In this document: positions 37,181-49,289 of the stretch, one piece after another
Layout: the number at the start of each line of letters is the position of its first letter
How positions within the stretch are numbered: the stretch's first letter is position 1
From: Siphonodentalium dalli
Taxonomy: Eukaryota; Mollusca; Scaphopoda; Gadilida; Siphonodentaliidae
Assembly: GCA_032622095.1 (NCBI GenBank)
Contig: CP136063.1
Coordinates: forward strand, 215,283,982 to 215,347,981
Direction of reading: 5' to 3'
Length of the DNA stretch: 64,000 nucleotides
Program-made: the position numbers and the translations under genes
Notes under the pieces: model-generated
Told to the model about the DNA's origin: nothing
Seen by the model: only the letters and a program-made list of their open reading frames with translations
The model's database searches: none

Positions 37181-38189
37181 TGAGGGAAAACGGAATCACT
37201 GAGGCGATGTTTCTTACATTTATCCCTTATTCAGTCACCAAATTTATACAATCTGGCCTTTATCTAGGGCAAATATTTAATAGGAAAAAAAAATGCTGTA
37301 CAACTTCACAAATTATGAGAATTTACATGAGCCCTAAATACACTGTTTGATTCACCGTTGATCGACCCACCCCATAAAATTCATAACCATTTACTGGATA
37401 ACTCATGCATGTGTCACTAACGCCAGTTCCTTGAATAAAGATTATATTTATTTATTTATGTATTTATTATATGTGTTTTATGCGACTGAATAAAATATTT
37501 AAGATTTAAGATTTAAAATCCGACGATAATCTTATGAGATTTACGTCTCTGTGCATTGTGATTCAGATTTAATTTCTGTATTGATAGGATTCCTTCCATT
37601 CCATTTGGTCATGTCCAGCCCAATTGGGGGGGGTTGAATGGTATTTTCCAGATTTTTATAGTTTGGTCTGCTTCAATGAGTGGAGACATTTCCACAGGAG
37701 ACCCCTAGCTCCGACCCTGACCATGCATTACCCTATTCTTGTCGGCCAAGACAAAGAGTCCCCTTCATCTTACAATTTCCGTTCGAAGTATCTATATATC
37801 TATTTCAGACATTTCGGTCCATATTATTCGTGTTTACATACATTACTGAAGTATATACAATCTGTCAATCATAGTGTAAACATGGCATATTGCTGAAAAC
37901 ATTTGCTACACTGGATTAGTCTTAAATATACACAGTAATTCGTTCCAGTATGTTATCAGGTCGGAAGTGTATAAAAATTATGCCTGATCTCATTATTGTA
38001 GATAAACACAGTTACTCGACTTGCTCACCCTCCCACGAAAACCATGCATACACAAACTTTCGTCTCAACGTTGGCATAGACAAATTAACACTCTGTCATT
38101 TACGAACATACCACTAGCACTGCATCTTCTGTCATAACCCATATACGTGGTTGATATGCAGTACTGTAACATACATTTAGCTTATTTAA
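37181..38189. other. No feature recognised
   Basis: AT-rich, with TTTATTTATTTATG and ATTTAAGATTTAAGATTTAA short repeats near 37445-37520. The 90-codon frame at 37624 has no motif. Confidence 0.5.
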
Positions 38190-38473
38190 AGCCGCATGGG
38201 TTTACGCACAAAAATACACCTAATAATATTCGCTTAAAAATTTTCCCGATATCGAAATAGGTCGATAATATACTTGTATTACATACCCATTGTTGTATTC
38301 TCACTAAAAGCAATGGCTTTTAACTGTGTGGTAATTTTCGACAGAAAGCCTTAGAGCGATCCTGTCGTTTTTTGTGTGGCAAGACACGCCATGACGTCGG
38401 TACAAGCCACTAACGAACATTTTTTAATTTTTTCTGATGCCATGCAAAATTGTTGCAAAAACAATGAATTCAA

Positions 38474-38591
38474 TTATTACATACCCCAATCACAAATGAA
38501 ATTGTTAATTTTAAGAAGTTTTTTCGATGAAATTCATCGAAAAAAACTTATTATAATAAACAATTTAATTTGTGATTGGGGTATGTAATAA
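38474..38591. mobile_element. Perfect-arm hairpin MITE, 118 bp
   Basis: TTATTACATACCCCAATCAC..TTTTTTCGATGAA is mirrored by TTCATCGAAAAAA..GTGATTGGGGTATGTAATAA with only a few mismatches and almost no loop. A transcript would form a ~57-bp stem. Confidence 0.8.
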
Positions 38592-38596
38592 ATATA

Positions 38597-38746
38597 GAGC
38601 CACACAGTTTTTGGGACAGGGGAGTGATTATTGCACTCGAGGGTTTCGCGAAAGGATACCCCGCGAGACTTCGGCTCTTGCGGTATCCTTCCGCGATATG
38701 CTATCGTCTGCGATAATCACTTCCACGTCCCAAAACTGTATGACTC
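38597..38746. mobile_element. TA-flanked MITE with inner GC-rich hairpin
   Basis: Inverted ends GAGCCACACAGTTTTTGGGA and the complement of GAGTCATACAGTTTTGGGAC are flanked by TA (38595-38596 and 38747-38748). The centre holds a second hairpin, AAGGATACCCCGCGAG..CTTGCGGTATCCTT. The flanking TA suggests Tc1/mariner-type mobilisation. Confidence 0.75.
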
Positions 38747-39089
38747 TACCTATGAACTACCTTTCTACGGACATTATATGTCACAGAAAGACGCATGGAA
38801 GTAATACAAAATACAAAGTTGAACACGGTGTTTGGTCCCAAACAAATATCACCCCACGTGCACGGCATGGAACAGAAAAGAGCGTTCCGTGTTTGTCTAT
38901 TCCTGATGTGGTAGAAATAAAGATCGCATCTTTCACTTCTGTGCGAACAACTGAAAACAGTTGGAAACTGGCTGTGACCATGGTAAGTATTTTCCAGAGG
39001 AAATGAAGCGGGTATATCAATATTTCTTGTATTTTTCAACCTATATTATACTTCTTCAAAATTTGGAAACTCGAATGGGCCACGTCCGT

Positions 39090-40011
39090 TTAAGGGCTTT
39101 GCTGACCCATTTTCAACACAAATTTGATGGAGTCAAAATAAAGGATTCTGTTCAATTGTATTAGCAACCAAATCAATTGATGCAACATTTTAAGAGTAAG
39201 TCATGATGGATTATCTTAGAAATACAAAATGTGATCTTTATAGAGGTTTAAAAAAATATTTTTTCGAACCCAAATCAAACAATAAATTTCTAAGAAAAAA
39301 ATATGGAAAAGTGTACTGAATAATGTGAAGAACGACGAACAATAAAATTATATTCATATTTACCAAGTGTTCTTTGAAAAACTTACTTTGAACCAGTTAT
39401 TTACAAATGATAGATTCTCTTCCCCAACTTCGCTGACTGGGAGCTGGCAGCAATTGGTTAACTGTTGACAGTGGTCAGGTGATAACATAATTTCCCAAGC
39501 TTCAATTCAGCACACCACCCTGTAACAACTAAATAGGTCACCAATCATGGAATAATCCCGTATGGTCCAGTGACCACACAGGCTGATTACAATGCCAGCA
39601 ACACTGGACACAAGGTGATCTGTAATCCACCCATCAAGTGTCATCTTCTGGACAGCATTACTGAGAAAGTAGATCTACCATTTGTAAACACATGGTTCTG
39701 AGTAAATTTTTCTAAGAACGCTTGGTAAATATGAATATGAACATAATTTTATTGTTCATCATTCTTCGCAGTGTTCAGTACACATTCCCATATTTTTTTC
39801 TAAGAAATGGACTTTGTGTTTGTTGGATTTGGGTTCGAAAAAAATAATTTTTAAAACCTCTATAAAGTTCACATTTTGTTTTTCTAAGATAATCAATCAT
39901 GAATTATACTCTTAAAATGGTTCTTTGTTACTGTGATTACGAATATAAATGAACAGAATATTTGTCACTCCATCCTTATTTTTGGAAAAATGGGTTGACA
40001 AAGTCCTAAAG
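39090..40011. mobile_element. Inverted-repeat element with ~250-bp arms, 0.92 kb
   Basis: The left arm (39090-39380) and right arm (39705-40011) are reverse complements at roughly 80% identity. Shared blocks: AGGGCTTTGCTGACCCATTT, TTTTAAGAGTA, ACCTCTATAAAG and TACCAAGYGTTCTT. The ~325-bp centre shows no clear gene; a minus-strand frame at 39965-40162 has no motif. The element sits exactly where copy B of the dispersed repeat ends. Confidence 0.75.
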
Positions 40012-40169
40012 CTAAGTCAAGCGAACTCCCATGGTATATAGCGCTTATGGGTAGCTGACCTTTTGTGGTAGCATTCAAAGCAATAGCATACCTTACTCCA
40101 TCATGGCATTGTAATAATTCGTGACCTTTGATAAGTTTTGTAGATTCTGTGAGGTGTCCCACGCGCTTT

Positions 40170-40506
40170 CTCTATTCGAAATGTGAGGGGGGGGCTGACA
40201 TTGTGAAGTGCTTAAATAACAAATATGTTACTATTCAGATTTGAGTTACCTCTCTTAGTGCGCTGTGTGTAGCCGTTGTCTTCTCCGATAGTTTTTGTCA
40301 CGGCAATGTTCCGGTGAGTCACATTTTACCACACAGAACGGGTAGGGTCGAAGGCTGCTTCTTCCCACTGAAACTATAAAATGAATCGACATACGCGCAT
40401 TAAACATAGGCGCTTCGCCTTACTCAGTCTCTTTTCTTATAACTCAGTATATATTACTCCATGCAATATATCGACAATTGGGGATGAATATCATTATATG
40501 TTTAAG
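40170..40506 (+). repeat. Dispersed repeat, uninterrupted relative (empty site)
   Basis: Paralogue of 33268-33567 plus 37131-37180. At 40460-40464 the single CATGC marks the position into which the 3.56 kb palindrome is inserted in the other copy. 40012-40169 holds nothing recognised. Confidence 0.85.
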
Positions 40507-41351
40507 GGCCCACTTAATTTTCGAGTTTCCAATTATTGTTTTGTTAGTACCTTGATAAGTTGATATACAGTTTTAATAATCTATGCCATAAATATGATTA
40601 AAATGCCATAATTCACCATCATTTCATACGTCTGGGTCTCAGCAGATGACAATTGTGACATTTAAAGAAAACTATTGCTTCTTCTATATTGGTTGGCATA
40701 AATAGAGACACTATTTTAGATTTTTATATAATGATAGTTGTAAATGCTATATGTACACTATATGAACAGTATTTATCTAATATAAATATAACACTATCGG
40801 CCGGGTCTTATGAAAGTTTGTCGCGCTCAATAGTGCGTCAATGCGCGCTTAATATCCCAATAATCTGCGCTAAATATCGCAATAATAAGCGACAGATAAT
40901 ACGCGCCTTTTTCGAAATTACGCGCGTCTTAATGTACCACTTCTTCTGACTGGCACTGTACTGGTACAATCGGAATGGGAGTCTTTATATCTTTCAATAT
41001 TGAAACCATTTAAAGTACCAGAAGACTTAAATGCGCTGACATTGCATGACATCACATGGATAATTGAAGGTAAAAAACAATGAAAACCTGTGAGAACTGA
41101 TGGAAATTTGTTAGGTGCAATTTTGTCCTTGTCAGAAGCCAGACCTGTCCCGTTGTCCAGTAGTGAAGTTTGGATTTGGCCGTGTGGGAATAAATGAGTC
41201 AGTGTTTGATCACTTTATATTCAAGAAAGGAATTTTGTCGGTAAGCGAGTCAGTAAGTAAGTCAAAGCGAGAGTGAATAGTTTCTCCCAAGAGTTCGTGT
41301 ATCATGTGGCCAAATAAGGCCTGATACACCAAAATACCCGTGTTCATAACG
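40507..41351. other. No feature recognised
   Basis: AT-rich. A GCGC-rich patch at 40810-40925 contains repeated TGCGC/GCGC motifs and an 86-codon frame (40689-40949) without a domain. Confidence 0.45.
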
Positions 41352-41520
41352 TATATATAGATGATCTACAACGAGTCCTCAGATTATAGCGGAATTTACA
41401 AAACGAGTCCTGTAAATTAGGTCTGGAACGAGCATTTGGCGAGGTCCAGACCTAATTTACTGGACGAGTTTTGTAAATTCCGCTATAAACTGGTTACGAG
41501 TTGTAGATTCTATATACATA
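41352..41520. mobile_element. Palindromic MITE, ~65-bp arms
   Basis: ATCTACAACGAG..TATAGCGGAATTTACAAAAC..TAATTTACAGGAC-type arms mirror each other around ACGAGCATTTGGCGAGG, with TATATA-rich outer flanks. No coding capacity. Confidence 0.75.
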
Positions 41521-43890
41521 TATAATAATTTATATAATGGGTTTATTGAATGGAATAAGAGTAGGATCATGTAATAAATCATGCTATTTTTACTAGAACA
41601 TGATAATGACCTGATCAGTCCTCGATTATACAATGAAAAACAAACAATTAAAGATATTATATTGTTAATTATGTTCGTATAGTCGTAAAATGTATCATCT
41701 ACGTATTGTGCTTATCACTTCATTTAATCATATCATTGCAATCAATGAATCACAGTAAACTCTAACTATTTTATGTTACCTCGGACAGGACCCACGCCGT
41801 GAAATCGTGTTAGAAATGCACAAATATCGAGTAGGTGAAGGTACCAAGCTTCAATATATTTTATATAATCCTAATAATACGATCTTGAGGGCGTTACCAT
41901 TTATGACTATGGTTTTCTTGTATATTATGTTTTTGCTCGTTTTGGGCTCGCCTCGGCCATTTTGAATGCGTGGTACTCACCAACCTCGAAACCATATGAT
42001 TCCCACCGTGGTACATGTACCAATCTGGAGCTGAAGCCCCACAATGTGGCGCAATTTTATCTCTCCGGAGTTTACTATTGCCAACATATCCCGTCACCTG
42101 ACATGTTGTTTTATGTGTTGTCCCTGGATTTCCTTCATAATTGTAACTTGGTCTGGCCAAACGGAAACTGGTAATTGGTAGAGTTGTCGACTACTGATTG
42201 ATAGGAAATTGTCACTGAGCCCGACACGTGGTCGCAACTCAGGCCGTCAGTAGAAACATCTCTCACAATGAACTCCTACTGATGAGAATTGCGACTGCCA
42301 CATGTTATAGTAAATCGGACAGTCCAACAATCGTTTCGCAGAATTGACGACGACGAGCTTCGTGTAAAAACCGTGTCGTTCAAACTCGCAGTAATGTGAT
42401 ATAGCTGTGTTTGACGTGATTATTATGTACCTAATTATGAATGATTTGATTGCCAGCCACTAAGAGATATACATTAAGGCCACCACTGTGGAGGAACTGC
42501 ATGTTATATCGGAACTCGTTCTATTGCCGATTTGTTATGGTTCTTGACTGATTTGTGACATTTCCTTATGATCAAAATTGTATATTTTCGCGAGTTTTTA
42601 ACAGTTAAAACGCAATTTTTGAGACATCTATGTGATAATTCGACTAATTTTCCCATTACCCTCATAATTTATGGTCCCAAATGACGTAAACATAATGAAA
42701 ATCCTATTGTGTGAGTCATTACAACGACGAAAACCACGAATTGAGATATCTCGATCGGTTTGTTTCTCGATCGAGTCGGTTCTCTCTCAATTTAATCGGT
42801 TCTGTCCGGGAAATACGATGACTATTATTTCGAAGGATACGTGAAAATAACCAATTAAACACAACGAAATATGCATTATGTTGATTTTACATCACTTGAG
42901 ATCAATTCCGGTGAGCATTCTTATATATAATTATGCGTCAACAGTAGTAACAGAATCGTTCACTTTATTGTGACGCAAAGCATGCAATTTGACATGAATG
43001 GTCAATGTGAACTGCAAAGACTGATTTTTTTCTCTAACAAACCAATTATAATGGTCGACAGATTCAAAATGGCCGTCACTTTTTTTCAAAATGGCCGCCA
43101 CTGTTTTTCAAAAAGTCGCATTTTCAGCTTGTAATAAACATATATACGAACAACGTGGCGTCCATTCCTTATTCAAAAATGGCCGCCGCCCATTCAGAGT
43201 TGTTCAAATAGGTGGCCCATGCCATTTCTAGGTCCCTTTATATATTTATGTCAAACAAAGGGTGCTGTAGCCCCCCCCCCCCCCCCCAGCAAGACGCCTT
43301 AAATATTCACCACAAACCCCACTCGATCCAAAATGGACAGCGGTCAACTGAATTTGGATGGAGGGGGTGTTTATGGTGTCTTGTGGGAACATTTTTTAAT
43401 TTCATTTTGCCCACAGTTGTCGTTGCACATTGAGGCAGTATGAATGATAAAGTGAGTCCGAGTCGATTTAGCCAGTCCGTGTATCGGTATATAGTTTGTA
43501 ATTAATTTCTTTTTTAACTCTATTTTGGGCTTACTTGTTAAATTTGGGTTATTTATATACATACATCATATATAAATAGGCAGCTAACATATACGAGCGT
43601 ATTAACATTTCACTCAATGATATTTTGGATGGCGCGAGCGAAATTCAAACTATATGTAATTAAAAAATAGACATAAAACATGTTGGTGCGCAACTCCATG
43701 ACAACACATCACCAATTAATGTAAAAAGCTTATGTGCTTATTGCTTGCTTGTTTTATTTGTTCAGTCGTTCCTTGTTTATATATTATACAGTGATGTATT
43801 TATTAAATAAACTTTTATATGTCAATTTGATGGGTTTCATTATTTATTACTATGTGATCAAAATGGTTGGAAACTAAAAATTGTAATCAG
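41521..43890. other. No gene recognised; AAATGGCCGC motifs and a poly-C tract
   Basis: 43065-43190 has four AAAATGGCCGYC-type motifs resembling the array at 545-1345. A run of about 18 C lies at 43271-43288. No other structure was recognised, and the frames present are under 90 codons. Confidence 0.45.
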
Positions 43891-44094
43891 ATGTAATCGA
43901 AATATAATCAGTTACTAAAGTAATTTCTATATTAATCAATTAAATTTGAAAAAAATGCAATCAATAATCGTAATCGTAATCATGTAAATCAAAAGTAATT
44001 TTAATCGTACATTGGCATGTCATCGCCCCAACCCTGGCTAGAATTGAACACATATCCCGCCTGGATCTTTCAACCACAGACCCGCATGTATCAA
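43891..44094 (-). other. AT-rich ATTAC-type sequence and tRNA-like B-box (possible SINE head)
   Basis: Repeated TAATCGTAATCA motifs adjoin a minus-strand stretch with a B-box-like GTTCAATTCTAGCCA (about 44036-44050) preceded by GTGGTTGAAAGATCC. A proper A-box at the right distance is not convincing. Listed only as a weak candidate. Confidence 0.25.
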
Positions 44095-44540
44095 TTAAAG
44101 TCACTTGGCGGTTTGCGCTCCAAAATACTCGTAATAGTATTCGCTTCTTAAGTTTTCCCGATGTAGAAATAGGTCGACAAACTTGAATACCTTTCAATGA
44201 GAAGTATAATAATGATCCCAAAAGACACAGCTGGAGTCATGAAAAATACAACTTTGAACCAGAGATTTTGGTTCGAAACAAAAAAAGCCATTTGCACGTT
44301 CCGTGTTAGTCTATTCTTGGTATGGTAGAAATAAAGAGCCTTTATTTCACTTCTGTGCGAAAAATAGTAAACAACTGGAAAAGGGCTCTGACCACTGTGT
44401 GTATTTCTCAGAGAATATGAGGACGGTATATATACATATATACATATTCGTGTATTTTGCAGCCAATCTTATACATCCTTAGAAATGTATTATACTAAAT
44501 TTGGAAGCTCGAATGAGCCATGTCCGTTTAAATTAACAGA
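44095..44540 (+). repeat. Dispersed repeat family, copy C
   Basis: Shares with A and B the ATTCGCTTCTTAAGTTTTCC..GAAATAGGTCGACA block, ATGAAAAATACAACTTTGAA, the GGTATGGTAGAAATAAAGAG block and GGAAGCTCGAATGAGCCATG. It lacks the MITEs seen in B and so gives their pre-insertion state. Confidence 0.75.
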
Positions 44541-46429
44541 ATTTCATGACAGTATGTCTAATTTCATTGGGTCAATTACGCGGGCGTGCATGATTATATA
44601 TGATCCTATACAACACATCACTTTCAATATGTTGTATCTGCCACTCGACGTGAATGTAATGTCACTTAATCTTCTGATATACTATAGATAGCTATACTCT
44701 TATTTCTTAATATACTTGTTGGATTATGTAGATAACATCCCCATTAATCATTATCGGGTTAAAACGTTTGTTACACACAACTATATGATCCCAAAGTGGA
44801 GAAATCGTTCGAATTAATATATCGTAAAGAACCGTCACAGCGGTATTGCCTTGAAATAGAACCGTAACAATCATGAGTTGTAATTAGGAGGCTAATGCTC
44901 AAAATTATCAACCCACATCAGGATATTTCCTCAGCTATTTTACAGAATAATAACACAAGTATACATTAAAATCAGTGTTCGTCTTCAGAATGCGTTTCAC
45001 AGTCCACCAATAACAAAGGAATTACGTTTACATGGCTTGATTTTCAGTAATTACATGTTGGTAACTACTTTAACTATATCGGAGTTAATTGTGATCTAAA
45101 GTTAAGGTTTCTGTAAAACGGCACTTATGCAACCTCTGTTCGTTTAAGAAAGTTTAATGTACATGTTATTTAAGATATCTATAATTATGCGTGGTTTTGT
45201 CCCGAAAATGATAATGTTTAATCATAAGGAACCGTAACAAGTCAGTCAAAAACCATCACAATACCGGCGATAGAACGACTTCCGATGTAACAGTTCCTAC
45301 ACAGCGAAGGCCACATGACTGTTGAAATTTAACCCGTTCTAAGCTAAATACTCATTGACGAGTACACCCCCGTGTACTTGGTATCGCCAAACCAGACCAT
45401 GCGGTTTTGATAAATGAACATAACTTCCCTCAGATGAATCTATATATCTCCCAGTTGAATGGCGATATCCACTCTTCAAAACATAATTTCGTAAAGCGGA
45501 ATGTTCTCTCAATGAGATAGCGACAATAGCTTGCTCTCATCCCGATAAATTTAATGGAAATTCCGGCTCATTTCCGATTTTATCACAAAAAGTTGACATT
45601 TTTGACGTAAGGTAGTTCGTTTGACATAATTATCAGCCATTGACGGTGGATAATGCGTGTATCAATAGAAAAATATATGTTTAATTACCCATAAAAGTTT
45701 CTAGCATACAGAGCGGTTCGCAAAAATACTATCTGCGACCAAGTGTAGATACCCACCATAATTTCGGGTATCAAAGCCGCGGATCGATCCTGCGATGAGA
45801 TGTCGCCAAACCGGATTTGGGATGTCAAAGATGCGGATGATATACTTCGCATTTTAACCGTTTCTGCTTGAAAATATGTGTATGGTTGTTTGTATTTTAT
45901 GTGCTATAGTCATATTAATAGTATAGGCTATTCTGTGTTATTCGATATTATAGGCTCGGAACTGTACAACGAATGTAAACATTAAATCAGTATAAATCAT
46001 GAGTTATCAGGGACGTGGCTAGATGGTCCCTGTAATAATAATTCTAGAACCGAACAAGCCGAAAACTAAATCTGCGAACATTACGGTTTGAAAGTCATCG
46101 CTAGACATCCCTAAAAAATTTGGTTGAAATCATATACCAAACTCAGAAATGCATGCTCAAACTGAGTCCGCTGATAAGATAAAATAAAATTCATTTCGGT
46201 TAAACATATATATATCAATTACAATATATACAACATACATGATAACATAGTAAAGTCTGATGTAAATAGTATGCCCATTGCATGTGGTTCTAGAGCTAAA
46301 TTAGAAGTATGTTGTATATATAATACCTATGTACCCACAGGGTAAATCGATAACCAAAGGACGATTCTGTGTTCCTACACGTAACTGTTAATTGCTTTGT
46401 GTCATTACTTTCAATGGTGTATTGCAAGC
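44541..46429. other. No feature recognised
   Basis: AT-rich. Two short blocks resemble each other (GAACCGTCACAGCGGTATTG at about 44829 and the more diverged CATCACAATACCGGCGATAG at about 45255). No gene signal. Confidence 0.45.
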
Positions 46430-46680
46430 GCATTGTGTATGTGTTACACCACTCATATCCGAATGCCAGCCACTCCACCCACATGCACCACCCCAACCAA
46501 TGCACAGTTACGAACGAATACCCCAGGCTGACGCCCCAACCAACATACACGTGCGTCCATACAGCGAAATACACGAGAGAAAAGCCACATGCACACACCT
46601 GATACCCCACCACAACAAACCCAACCACAACACACACCCACCCCAAAATAATTATAAAAAGCACATGCCCAACAGTTAAC
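46430..46680 (+). repeat. G-poor, C/A-rich strand-asymmetric tract
   Basis: The plus strand is a run of CCAC, CACC, ACAC and CCCA motifs with very little G, keeping several frames open on both strands. It resembles the composition of the minisatellite at 49290-50530, but no fixed period is seen. The open frames (up to 122 codons) reflect composition. Confidence 0.5.
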
Positions 46681-46818
46681 TACGTGTGTATAGTGAGATC
46701 TAAGTACATGTAATTCCATCATGTGTTATACAAGTGACAATTTCCCGAAAACAGCTTCAAATACACGTATATGGCAATAATCATACAAACGTGCAATCAT
46801 TCGTGGCATTTCAACGCT

Positions 46819-47060
46819 CTATAAGCGATAAAACGACCGACGACACGCACTCTGTAATTCCAATATTTGTAAATTCAGAATTATGCAGTTGATATCCACG
46901 CATGAAGTATAATTCCATGACAATTTGCCAGGTAATTTTGTCAGCCGTGCGAACTCGGATGGGGCATCGTCAGATTCCACCATTTCGATTAGCTCTTCCA
47001 CCAGTGAAGCCAGGAACACGGTGCATGATGCGCTTTCAGCCACACATAAAATCTCTACAA
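46819..47060 (-). other. Unassigned exon-like open frame
   Basis: An open frame of about 80 codons includes an acidic, helical-looking stretch (..L-V-E-E-L-I-E-M-V-E-S-D-D-A..). The local composition is less AT-rich than the flanks. No family is recognised, and no convincing splice sites, promoter or partner exon were identified. It could be an exon, a transposon remnant or chance. Confidence 0.15.
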
Positions 47061-47329
47061 GAGTTGTCTAATATTCACCTCAGTCACAGCACTAATGTTT
47101 ACAAGATTATAGACAATTACACGTAAAACGAAGAATTCGACAGCTACAACACATGTGCAGACTACACCAGTGACTCCAACGTCTGTCCTTGGCGACAATG
47201 AAGTTTATATTTTGACAATTGTTAGTATATTCCTCATATCGTAAAACAAAGAGCGTTTATCTCTCTCACGTCTTTGAGCATAATTAAAGATGCCCAGTCC
47301 GATTTGACACAATAAGACGAAGATTTAGA

Positions 47330-47872
47330 CGTTTTTCTTTTTCTATACCTGAAAATAATTAGCTCGGACCCATGAGCCCATTTATAGGAGGATTTGGTGG
47401 CCATATATCGACTTTCAAAAAAGGAAGTTTTAACACCATTTGAAATTTTGTTAGGCTATACTTGCAAACATTCCAATGGCCATCTCATATATAAAGCATC
47501 CATACTTCCATCGCCTAAAATCGGTAGATAATAAAGAGCGTTCTCAATTATGATCATTTTACTCGTTTTCAACGTAAAACTGATGTATGCTTTTGAGTAT
47601 TTTCGCCTGCGTCATACGAGTGATGGTGATTGCGAGTGTTTTTAATGTACCGTTTTATTTTACCTGGGAGCCTGAAAATCAACTTTGACTAATTTTGGTA
47701 CCAGATCGGTTCGTGGACCTCTAAAAACATATTGAAATATTCTATGATTTTTTTTGGCTGGGGTATATGAAGTCTGTTTGGGTCGATATGTCGTGTATTT
47801 ATCAACCTATCTCACTCTTCATTCCATACGTGACGTATACATATATTGGAGATGCAAATCCGCCATGACTGT
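47330..47872 (+). repeat. Direct repeat flanking the 4.75 kb element, left copy
   Basis: Aligns in the same orientation with 52690-53066: shared GAGCCCATT.., TCGACTTTCAAAA.., GGAAGTTTTAACA.., ATTCCAATGG.., AAAGAGCGTT... Its 3' part (..GTATTTATCAACCTATCTCA..) resembles the dispersed family A-C. Because it is repeated rather than split, the flanks are two copies, not halves of one target. Confidence 0.7.
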
Positions 47873-48292
47873 TTATAGACCGGGCCCCAGATGAGGGTAG
47901 TGTCACACGAAAGGGTAGAAATTTTGACGCTATCTCCAATTATCCTTGTCCCATGGGGGTTCCAAAACACTGAGGTATCCAGGGCGGAACATGTGGAAAA
48001 TATATTTTTTTGACCTTTTTGGTGTTTTTGACCTGTTTAACTGTTTGATTTTTTGGGGGTAAATTAGCTAAAATTTTGATTATTTTAAGTGAAAAATTTC
48101 TGAAAAATTCCCATGACTTTGTCAGTTTTATGGATACAGCTGCACAACATGCACCACAAAAAGTATGAATTCTTCCCCAATATCAGACATGAAATGCTAT
48201 AATCATGTACCAGACCAGAATTAAGAAATAAAGTAAACCTTAACCCTACCACAAGATAGTGTTCTCAATGCTCTCAATTTTATGCTATACTA

Positions 48293-48545
48293 TCCAGCCA
48301 CTATATAGTATATACAAAGCCTCCAGCCACTATATAGTATATACAAAGCCTCCAGCCACTATATAGTATATACAAAGCCTCCAGCCACTATATAGTATAT
48401 ACAAAGCATCCAGCCACTATATAGTATATACAAAGCCTCCAGCCACTATATAGTATATACAAAGCCTCCAGCCACTATATAGTATATACAAAGCATCCAG
48501 CCACTATATAGTATATACACAGCCTCCAGCCACTATACAGGTTGT
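48293..48545. repeat. 29-bp minisatellite, ~8.7 copies
   Basis: The unit CCAGCCACTATATAGTATATACAAAGCCT is repeated nearly perfectly, with occasional GCAT for GCCT. It is present only in the left arm; the right arm has no array at the corresponding position (about 51690), so it expanded after the arms formed. Each unit contains the palindromic ACTATATAGT. Confidence 0.95.
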
Positions 48546-48604
48546 TCATACTTAAGTGGATAGAATTCATATCATAAATTGCAATAGTTCTGCCCACGGA
48601 TTAT

Positions 48605-49110
48605 GCAATCTCATCATCATTGTCAATTTCATCAATGTGATGGTATCAGTCAATATAATTTCTGTGCAGCATCTTACGGGAAGAATGGTTCAAACAACTA
48701 AGGCTGCCTATCGGCCATCCATCCATGAAGTGCTACACCGGGAGTGGTTGATTTGGCAACGGTTGCAAGTCTCCACTGTTTTGCTATCATGTTGGCTCGT
48801 TTTGAGTGTAGAATTAAAGATTCCTCACATGGTGGAAGTGCAGAAAGATCAAGTAGCTTCTGCTGATTCTCGAACTTCTGTGGGAACATTATCCGCCTAG
48901 CTTGATTCACTTTTATCGAACGTTGAACATATAAGGCACATGCGTGTCACTGTCCAAAACCCAATTCGTTCCTAAATATGCCATGACTTCCATATATTTG
49001 GTCGTCTTTCCAGCAACTTCCAGACAAGTTTTTTTTCCTTTTTGGAAGGTAGCATTATCTGTGAAGGAATGGAACACAATAAGTGCATTCTTCTGTACAT
49101 TTGACTTGAA
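48605..49110 (-). pseudogene. Transposon-associated LPPC..RAN domain remnant, left arm
   Basis: The clearest open part is 48698-48910: a minus-strand frame of 70 codons with L-P-P-C-E-E-S-L-I-L-H, R-A-N-M-I-A-K-Q-W and H-G-W. From recollection, this pattern (LPPC-x-x-x-L-x-x-H-x-x-RAN-x-x-A-x-x-W, then GW) recurs in predicted proteins of cnidarians, molluscs and arthropods that look repetitive and mobile; I cannot name a Pfam family. Further upstream (49110-48910) the same frame relations give F-Q-K-G-K-K and Y-M-E-V-M-A-Y-L-G as in the right arm, with frameshifts. It has a stop right after D-R-Q-P. It is the inverted twin of 51088-51640. Confidence 0.6.
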
Positions 49111-49289
49111 TCACCTGCCCATTAGCATCACAATTTATTAACTATTATCAGGGGGAAATCATTTAACGTTTTCTCCAACGTGCACAAACGGCATCAAGAT
49201 GGAGAACTCTCTGACATGACCTCTCTATCGATTAATATGTCGTTGAGTTATTGTGGAAAGCAATAGCAACCCAAGGTACACATGTATAA

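Larger units (their letters stand above)
38190..39089 (+). repeat. Dispersed repeat family, copy B, with nested insertions
   Basis: Left landmarks (GATATCGAAATAGGTCGATA at about 38250) and right landmarks (CTACCTTTCTACGGACAT at about 38758; TCAACCTATATTATACTTC at about 39038; ATGGGCCACGTCCGTTT) match copies A and C. About 470 bp (38270-38745) that A and C lack holds two MITEs. The 144-codon frame 38572-39006 spans MITE and repeat and is not a gene. Confidence 0.7.

Noticed and set aside
33731-37183. Many open frames of 60-225 codons on both strands
   Set aside because: They repeat the same peptide with each ~180-bp unit and mirror across the palindrome; no domain and no independent start context.
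38572-39006. 144-codon frame as a gene
   Set aside because: Crosses from a MITE into a dispersed repeat; the repeat is non-coding in its other copies.
46296-46722. Frames of 77-122 codons on both strands
   Set aside because: Open because of strand-biased CA-rich composition.
48293-48545. CRISPR-like regular repeats
   Set aside because: Units are contiguous 29-bp repeats with no spacers; the genome is metazoan and no cas-like gene is present.
48556-48900. 114-codon plus-strand frame and its mirror at 51327-51677 minus
   Set aside because: Antisense shadows of the LPPC..RAN coding remnant in the two arms.
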